Shown: positions 59,398 through 64,000 of the stretch, one piece after another
Position numbering within the stretch: position 1 is the stretch's first letter
Layout of the letters: each line of letters starts with the position of its first letter
Origin: Microbulbifer sp. TB1203
Lineage (GTDB): Bacteria > Pseudomonadota > Gammaproteobacteria > Pseudomonadales > Cellvibrionaceae
Assembly: GCF_030997045.1 (NCBI RefSeq)
Contig: NZ_CP116899.1
Location: 4,736,001-4,800,000, forward strand
DNA: 64,000 nucleotides
Direction of reading: 5' to 3'
Program-made: the position numbers and the translations under genes
Notes under the pieces: model-generated
The model's input: only the letters and a program-made list of their open reading frames with translations
Database searches by the model: none
Told to the model about the DNA's origin: nothing

Positions 59398-59874
59398 TCA
59401 GGTTTCGCTTTCGCCGGATTGCACACACGGTTCCATTGCCTTCGTCCGCTCTTCGGACAGCCAATCGGCGGTGGGCATGGAACCGGATTCGATCCAGTGA
59501 GCATAGAATCCGATCTTCCGGTCGATCATTTCGAGGGCATGGTTCCATTCCGCAATGTGTTCCTCAACCTGCAGTCGGTGAGTCTGCAGAAGTCGCTGGC
59601 GTTGATCGAGGGTATCCGTACCCTCTTCGACCAGGGCGGTATAGCGGTGCATGTCCTTGATGGACATGCCCGTACAGCGCAGGCGCCCGAGCAGTTCCAG
59701 CCAGCCGACGTGATGCTCGCTGTAAACGCGACGTCCGCCGGTGTCGCGACGTACGCCGGGCATAAGTCCCTGGCTTTCGTACCAGCGAATGGCGTGCACG
59801 CTCTTCCCCGAGCGTGCGGCGAGCTCCCCGATGCGAAGCCGGGAGCGCGATCGCTCAGCGGCGTGTTGGCGCAT
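59398..59874 (-). CDS. MerR-family regulator, end of the SnoaL operon
   Basis: 158 residues from the ATG at 59874, which has GAGGAGG six bases before it; the start at 59892 is rejected. MerR HTH (LRIGELAARSGKSVHAIRWYESQGLM), long coiled coil, C-terminal cap. No cysteine cluster, so it resembles the aldehyde/electrophile-sensing AdhR-like group. It overlaps the SnoaL gene by 20 bases and is co-transcribed with it from the MerR-type promoter at 60340-60370, so it is autoregulated. Confidence 0.85.
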   Translation of the reverse strand: MRQHAAERSRSRLRIGELAARSGKSVHAIRWYESQGLMPGVRRDTGGRRVYSEHHVGWLELLGRLRCTGMSIKDMHRYTALVEEGTDTLDQRQRLLQTHRLQVEEHIAEWNHALEMIDRKIGFYAHWIESGSMPTADWLSEERTKAMEPCVQSGESET

Positions 59875-60286
59875 CGAGAACCTCCTCGACAAGTAGCGTA
59901 TCCATATACTCGGTCAGCTCCTTTATCTTGCCGTTTTCGAAGCGGCAAATGTAACAGTAGGTATTGTTATAGGGCTTGCCCGAGCGAAGGGAAACTCTGC
60001 CGCGACACTCAACTGCCACATAATCGTCTTCCGCAATAAAGCGATGGGCGGTATTGGTATAGGTATAGGTATCCGCGAACTGGGCGAACAGCGGGCCCAG
60101 CAACTCATCGCGAATCTGCCGCAGGCCGCGATAGGTGCCGGACCAGGCGGTCGTGCCGATGATTGTCCAGCTGGCGTCTTCGTCCATCAACGCACCGAAC
60201 GGACCGCGGTTTCCCGTGGCCAGAGCGGCGAAAGCTTCTTGTAAAGCGAGCTTGTTTTGCAGATGCAGGTCGTTTTTCCGTGACAT
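59855..60286 (-). CDS. SnoaL/NTF2-like polyketide-cyclase family protein
   Basis: 143 residues. SnoaL-like cone fold: ALATGNRGPFGALMDEDASWTIIGTT, then YVAVECRGRVSLRSGKPYNNTYCYICRFENGKI, ending in TEYMDT. It acts as a small hydrolase, isomerase or binder. First gene of a two-gene operon with merR; the ribosome site of merR lies inside its end. The substrate is unknown. Confidence 0.8.
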   Translation of the reverse strand: MSRKNDLHLQNKLALQEAFAALATGNRGPFGALMDEDASWTIIGTTAWSGTYRGLRQIRDELLGPLFAQFADTYTYTNTAHRFIAEDDYVAVECRGRVSLRSGKPYNNTYCYICRFENGKIKELTEYMDTLLVEEVLDAPTRR

Positions 60287-60339
60287 GGCTGAGCTCCTTG
60301 GCCTTGCTGGGCTAGGGCGTTCTTATCGCCTTGAGCGAA

Positions 60340-60370
60340 ATTAAACATCCTGGAGTGCACTCTAGGTCAA
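60340..60370 (-). promoter_or_regulatory. MerR-type promoter (19 bp spacer) of the SnoaL-merR operon
   Basis: On the minus strand: -35 TTGACC, 19-base spacer with the palindrome TAGAGTGCACTCCA, -10 TTTAAT. Same layout as 22578-22608, and the palindromes have the same outer TAGAGT/ACTCCA bases. Confidence 0.8.
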
Positions 60371-60535
60371 GATCAAATTTACCACTTTGCGCCTGTTCCG
60401 CTACTTTGGCCCGATGTCGCCGAGCTCAGATGCCGGGCATTTTAACGACAATGTTTGCCGCTAACACCATGACTGCGACTCAAACCCACTACTATATGTA
60501 GCCTCTGCGACCAACATCCATGCCGGGAGCATGCT

Positions 60536-61096
60536 ATGGCAAATCACGGTTCCTTCTCCGGCAATCCGAAAACCGAGTGGCTTGTCGATACCAACGGAAA
60601 TGACAGGGATATGGAGTTACTTGAAGACTTTTCCTTCACCGACCCGGTGGGGCGTGTGTGGTTGGCGCCGAAAGGCTCAACAGTGAACGGCGCCAGTATC
60701 CCGAGATCGCTTTGGTCCATGGTTGGCAGTCCGTACACGGACGATTACCGGCGGGCGTCAATTGTGCATGATGTCGCGTGCGAAACGCCGGAAATTTCCC
60801 GTAAGGAAGCAGACGTAATGTTCTATCATGCCTGCCACGCCGGAGGTTGTAGTCCGAGGCAGGCACGAATTCTTTACGCCGGTGTGCGTATAGGGGCTTG
60901 GGCATCTGCGAGCCTTCCAGAGGCAGCCATCTCCCAAGAGGCAATGCTCTTCAGGAAGCGCCCGGATGTTTCAATACTTGAGGAGCGGTTTTTACAAGGC
61001 AAGCTCTCGGAGATTTCGCAGGATATGGAGTCATTGCCGGAGGAGGCTTCGGTTGAGCAGCTCGACTCAATCATTGAGCAACATCTCAATGTCTGA
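60536..61096 (+). CDS. DUF1353-family protein
   Basis: 186 residues. The DUF1353 core is clear: DFSFTDPVGRVWLAPKGSTVNGASIPRSLW, then YRRASIVHDVACE (HD pair) and FYHACHAGG. These occur in phages and bacteria as putative metal-binding proteins of unknown role. The last 40 residues form an acidic coiled tail. The ATG is at 60536, CGGGAGCATGCT in front. Alone, divergent from the SnoaL-merR operon. Confidence 0.75.
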   Translation: MANHGSFSGNPKTEWLVDTNGNDRDMELLEDFSFTDPVGRVWLAPKGSTVNGASIPRSLWSMVGSPYTDDYRRASIVHDVACETPEISRKEADVMFYHACHAGGCSPRQARILYAGVRIGAWASASLPEAAISQEAMLFRKRPDVSILEERFLQGKLSEISQDMESLPEEASVEQLDSIIEQHLNV

Positions 61097-61178
61097 TCTT
61101 TCGTTCCAGGGGGCCGCTCTTGGCGTCCACTGAACACATGCCGCCGAGTCAATAATAAGGTTTCCTTTGCCTGGGAAC

Positions 61179-61985
61179 CTAATCGCCGCGGCCCTCACAC
61201 AACCGATCCATCCGCAACCGCTCCCGCCGGTCAAACAACCGCCGCGAGCAGATGGCAACGGCAGCGAAAGTCCCGAAGCCGGTGCCTCCGGCGACGGTGA
61301 ACATAATCAGTATCTGGTATTTCACCGCCAGCGCCGGCGGGCTGCCGGCGAGGATCTGGCCGGTCATCATGCCCGGTAGGGAGACGATGCCCGCCGCGGC
61401 CATGGAGTTGATAATCGGCATCAACCCCGCGCGCATAGCCTCGCGGCGGAAATCGCCGCAGGCCTGTGTCCAGGTCTCGCCCAGCATCAGCCGGTTTTCG
61501 ATGATATCTCGGGAGCGCCGCGCGCTTTCGGTGAGCCGGTCCAGGCCGAGGGCCACGCCGGTCATGGTATTGCCGAGCAGCATGCCGAGCAGTGGAATGG
61601 CGTACTGGGGTTCGTACCAGGGGCTGGGACCTATGATTACCACCAGGGTCAGCACGGTGACGCTGAAGGCGGAGATAAACATGGACAGGGTGCCGATGCC
61701 GAAGCTCCAACCGCCGCGCAGCCGGTATTTCTGCCGCGCCATCACCTCCCGCCCGGCGAGCAGCAGCATGACCAGCCCCATCAGTGCCACCCAGTGCAGG
61801 CTGCCCACCGCGAACAACGCTTCCAGCACCATGCCCACCAGTGCCAGCTGGATGGCGGTGCGCGCCGCGGCGATCAGCAGGGATTTGCCAATCCCCAGGC
61901 GGGCAATATGAGTGCAGGCGGCCAGCGCCAACACCAGTGACGATGTGAGGGCCAGTTGCCACCAGGACAGGTCGATCACGTTCAT
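61179..61985 (-). CDS. fetB: FetB (YbbM)-like ABC transporter membrane subunit
   Basis: 268 residues from the ATG at 61985, overlapping the fetA stop by four bases; the longer start is rejected. About seven hydrophobic segments; AARTAIQLALVGMVLEALF, GNTMTGVALGLDRLTE and GMMTGQILAGSPPALAVKYQ are the YbbM/UPF0014 motifs. With FetA it exports iron or has a related role in oxidative stress. Confidence 0.85.
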   Translation of the reverse strand: MNVIDLSWWQLALTSSLVLALAACTHIARLGIGKSLLIAAARTAIQLALVGMVLEALFAVGSLHWVALMGLVMLLLAGREVMARQKYRLRGGWSFGIGTLSMFISAFSVTVLTLVVIIGPSPWYEPQYAIPLLGMLLGNTMTGVALGLDRLTESARRSRDIIENRLMLGETWTQACGDFRREAMRAGLMPIINSMAAAGIVSLPGMMTGQILAGSPPALAVKYQILIMFTVAGGTGFGTFAAVAICSRRLFDRRERLRMDRLCEGRGD

Positions 61986-62590
61986 TCCCGCAGCTCCCGC
62001 TCCACCAGTTGTGAGCCTTCGATGCGGAAGTGCCGCCGGGCCACGCGCCGGATCTGGTCTTCGCGGTGCGCCACCCACAATACCGGGTGGTGGTGCTCGC
62101 GAATCAGGGACAGCAGCCATTCCTCCACCCGCCGGGTGGTCTCATCGTCCAGATTGGCGGTGGGCTCGTCCAGCAGCAACACCTGGGGTTCGCGGGACAA
62201 AGCCCGCACCAGGGCCAAGCGCTGCTTCTCACCGGACGACAGGCGGGCCACCGGCCAGTTGGAGGTCTCTTCACTGAAGCCCAGTGTGCGGAGCGCCTTG
62301 GGCATCGGCTTGTCCAGATGCTCGCCCACCGTATCGAACCACCAGGCACTCTCCGCGGGGACCATCATTACCGCCCGCCGCCATTGGTGGCCGGGTATTG
62401 AGGACTGCTCCTGTTCTCCCAGGCGAATCTCTCCGCCGTGGGGTTCCAGGTCAGCGATCGCCCGCAGCAGCCGGCTTTTGCCGGCACCGGAGGCGCCGGA
62501 CAGGCAGACGATCTCCCCCGGCGCCAGGGTCAGGTCGATATCTTCGAGCGCACCGACGGCGACGCGGTTGAGGTGGAGTTTCGATGCCAA
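61982..62590 (-). CDS. fetA: FetA (YbbL)-like ABC transporter ATPase
   Basis: 202 residues. Walker A GASGAGKSRL, Q-loop region GGEIRLGEQEQSS, signature LSSGEKQRLALVRAL, Walker B VLLLDEPTANLD, H-loop WVAHR. All the ATP-hydrolysis parts are present. The ATPase partner of FetB in one unit. It begins about 20 bases from the second structured repeat. Confidence 0.9.
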   Translation of the reverse strand: MASKLHLNRVAVGALEDIDLTLAPGEIVCLSGASGAGKSRLLRAIADLEPHGGEIRLGEQEQSSIPGHQWRRAVMMVPAESAWWFDTVGEHLDKPMPKALRTLGFSEETSNWPVARLSSGEKQRLALVRALSREPQVLLLDEPTANLDDETTRRVEEWLLSLIREHHHPVLWVAHREDQIRRVARRHFRIEGSQLVERELRE

Positions 62591-62914
62591 TGGGTTTCCG
62601 GCTCTTCTCTAATGTGGTGTAAGGTACTAATTGTGTATATCAGAGCCCCCCAAATCGTTCACAGTTAGGCGCCGCTCGCAGGGAATGGCGTGCCCTTTTC
62701 AAGAGCGGCAACGCAGCTGTGGACCCTCTCTATTGGTGAAGAGGGGGGGCTCCCTTCGGGCGGGCCGCTAAGCAGCCATCTGCGGCGTTGCATTTGCTTG
62801 ACGTAGAACAACTACGCCAGCGCAAATGCGCCTTGCATCTGGCCGCTTAGCGGCCCGCTGATATATACAATTAGTACCTTACACCACACTAGTTGGCGCA
62901 TCGGGAGAGGGGCG
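62591..62914. other. 324-base gap between fetA and the DUF2214 gene
   Basis: It is almost entirely the second structured repeat (62610-62891). Only 23 bases separate the element from the DUF2214 stop. No small gene is supported. Confidence 0.6.
62610..62891. repeat. Structured repeat element, copy 2 (three-arm fold)
   Basis: 282 bases, the same three-arm layout as copy 1. Outer stem 62610-62643 with 62858-62891 (32 of 34 match). Left arm closed by GAGCCCCCC/GGGGGGCTC and, inside, GCCGCTC/GAGCGGC in place of copy 1's GCAGCTC/GAGCTGC. Right arm 62762-62856 identical to 49785-49879. It lies between fetA and the DUF2214 gene. Seven outer-stem sites differ from copy 1 on both strands in a pairing way. 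Confidence 0.9.
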
Positions 62915-63367
62915 TTAGCCAAAATAGCCAATTCCCCTCGCCATCATAGCCGCAGCCAGCAGTAACACCGCGATCGCCGCCAGTTCCAGGTGAACCACCC
63001 GGCGCATGGTGCGCAGCTGCCCGTCGCTGACTTCCGGCAGTCGCCCCTGTTTCAGTGCCTTGTTCCAGGAGATAAAGCGGATGGTTGGGTAGATGGACAG
63101 GAAAGCAGCGAGCAGGAAGAAGGTCAGTTTGGCGTGGAAGGCGCCGTTGGCGAAATAGTAGCTGGCTCCCTTCTCGAAGTAGAACACCCGCAGCAGGCCC
63201 ACCACCAGCAGCGTTCCCGCGGAGATGCCCAGCACCCGGTCTACCACCTGCAGTTTGCGCGCGCTCTCCAGGGTGAACTTTTGCTTCAGCAGAACCAGCT
63301 CGATCGCGATCGCGGCCACCAGGGCGAAGGCGGTGAGGTGATGCAGAAAGGCGAACAGGACGGGCAT
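62915..63367 (-). CDS. DUF2214-family membrane protein
   Basis: 150 residues from the ATG at 63367 (GGATAAGGAAACCGTCT in front). Four membrane segments; the N-terminal FAFLHHLTAFALVAAIAIELVLL and GLLRVFYFEKGASYYF are typical of DUF2214, small membrane proteins with histidine-rich helices, some linked to heme or c-di-GMP. Function unknown. The azoR gene lies upstream. Confidence 0.75.
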   Translation of the reverse strand: MPVLFAFLHHLTAFALVAAIAIELVLLKQKFTLESARKLQVVDRVLGISAGTLLVVGLLRVFYFEKGASYYFANGAFHAKLTFFLLAAFLSIYPTIRFISWNKALKQGRLPEVSDGQLRTMRRVVHLELAAIAVLLLAAAMMARGIGYFG

Positions 63368-63454
63368 AGACGGTTTCCTTATCCGATGGGGGTTTTTGTT
63401 TTCAGGAGGTGGAAGGTACCACAACCTGCGGAAAACCCTAGCGGCGGATAACCG

Positions 63455-64000
63455 TTAAATACTGCCACTGGTCGCCGGGTGTATTTTCCCGTTCAGTTTT
63501 TCCACCAGTCTGTCCACTGCGCGGTATGCCCACTCCACGGACTCCTGGTGCCGGCGATCGCCGAACTCCTGGTATTCGATGCGGATTTCGTGGAAGTCCT
63601 CCGCTCCCAGATAGCGGCCAAGGGTGCGTAGATGGGGCCCGAGGTGGTTCATGGACCCGCGGATTCCACCCGGCTCGAAACCGAACTCGCCGCTGGAGGA
63701 CAACAACACCAGGGTTTTCCCCGAAAGTATTGGTTCCAGGGGGAAATCGCCTCGGTCCAGGTCGAAGGAAAAGGTCTTGCCGATCCTGATCACCTGATCG
63801 AACCAGGCCTTGAGGCTGGCGGGCATGCCGTAGTTGTACATCGGTGTGGCAATCAGAATCAGATCCGCCTGTGCCACCTCGTCGATTAATTGGTCGGACA
63901 GGGCGAGCAGCTCCCGCTGTTCCGCACTGCGCCGGGATTCCGGGGCGAAGGCAGCCGCTATCCAGGCTTCGCTGATAAAAGCGGGAGGCTCAGCGCCCAC
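63455..64000 (-). CDS. azoR: FMN-dependent NADH-azoreductase AzoR-like, cut by window end
   Basis: The last 181 codons; the gene continues beyond base 64000 and its N-terminal flavin motif is missing. The visible part has ATPMYNYGMPASLKAWFDQVIRIGKTFSFD, TLVLLSSSGEFGFEPGGIRGSMNHLGPHL (flavin-binding) and the C-terminal YRAVDRLVEKL helix, which match AzoR flavodoxin-fold dimers. It reduces quinones and azo dyes with NADH. Stops 88 bases upstream of the DUF2214 start, same direction. Confidence 0.85.
   Translation of the reverse strand: MGAEPPAFISEAWIAAAFAPESRRSAEQRELLALSDQLIDEVAQADLILIATPMYNYGMPASLKAWFDQVIRIGKTFSFDLDRGDFPLEPILSGKTLVLLSSSGEFGFEPGGIRGSMNHLGPHLRTLGRYLGAEDFHEIRIEYQEFGDRRHQESVEWAYRAVDRLVEKLNGKIHPATSGSI

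Noticed and set aside
1..64000. tRNA, rRNA, CRISPR, phage or IS genes
   Set aside because: I looked on both strands and saw no cloverleaf with anticodon context, no rRNA stretches, no regular direct-repeat array, no transposase or integrase.

Overview
The window looks like chromosomal DNA of a GC-rich, free-living, aerobic gammaproteobacterium. Most genes have close family relatives in Pseudomonas-, Cellvibrio- and Microbulbifer-like bacteria: a MalT-type regulator beside an alpha-glucosidase, an MvaT-like nucleoid protein, RND pumps, MnmH/SelD and FetAB. The genus is inferred only; there is no rRNA. I see no phage genes, transposase, CRISPR array, rRNA or tRNA.

Layout. 1-2,000: end of a DUF885 gene and an NhaC antiporter. 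2,000-10,300: VOC protein, 2OG oxygenase, LysR regulator, then MFS pump, SDR, SGNH hydrolase, a second related MFS pump, rhodanese and a quinone-oxidoreductase-like enzyme. 10,500-17,700: one leftward operon, tetR-MFP-RND-SDR-fabF, with TetR-type palindromes before tetR and before the pump genes. 17,800-23,000: redox and regulatory genes (degenerate MBL protein, FrnE-like DsbA, LysR, XRE, exported CMD protein, MerR). 23,000-28,000: second RND system with its divergent TetR. 28,000-33,000: GH13 glucosidase and malT, both preceded by a GGGGAGGAGG MalT box. 33,000-42,000: housekeeping and small enzymes, tRNA 2-selenouridine synthase MnmH, an SLC13 carrier with RCK domains, a CBS protein. 42,000-49,600: MvaT-like protein, a 31-residue-repeat lipoprotein, CobB sirtuin, NDH-2-like dehydrogenase, SelD fused to a flavoprotein. 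50,000-57,300: a 1,735-residue AsmA/DUF748-like protein and aconitase. 57,400-64,000: a lower-GC cluster of small genes, an outer-membrane barrel, a MerR/SnoaL pair, DUF1353, FetAB, DUF2214 and AzoR (cut by the window end).

The two features most worth attention are these. (1) A 269/282 bp element in two copies (49646-49914, 62610-62891) folds as a three-arm structure. Its outer 34 bp stem differs between the copies by compensatory changes, while one arm of 95 bases is identical. (2) The giant AsmA-like protein has twelve consecutive modules of about 93 residues, each with one cysteine pair, often GC(L/I)P...C. This suggests a disulfide-stapled periplasmic bridge protein.

Working links: MnmH and the SelD fusion together supply selenophosphate for 2-selenouridine in tRNA. 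MalT probably controls the glucosidase and perhaps itself. Two MerR-type promoters with 19 bp spacers control a CMD protein and a SnoaL-merR operon. Several families of short palindromic repeats fill the gaps between genes. Function calls rest on motif recognition by eye; no database search was run.
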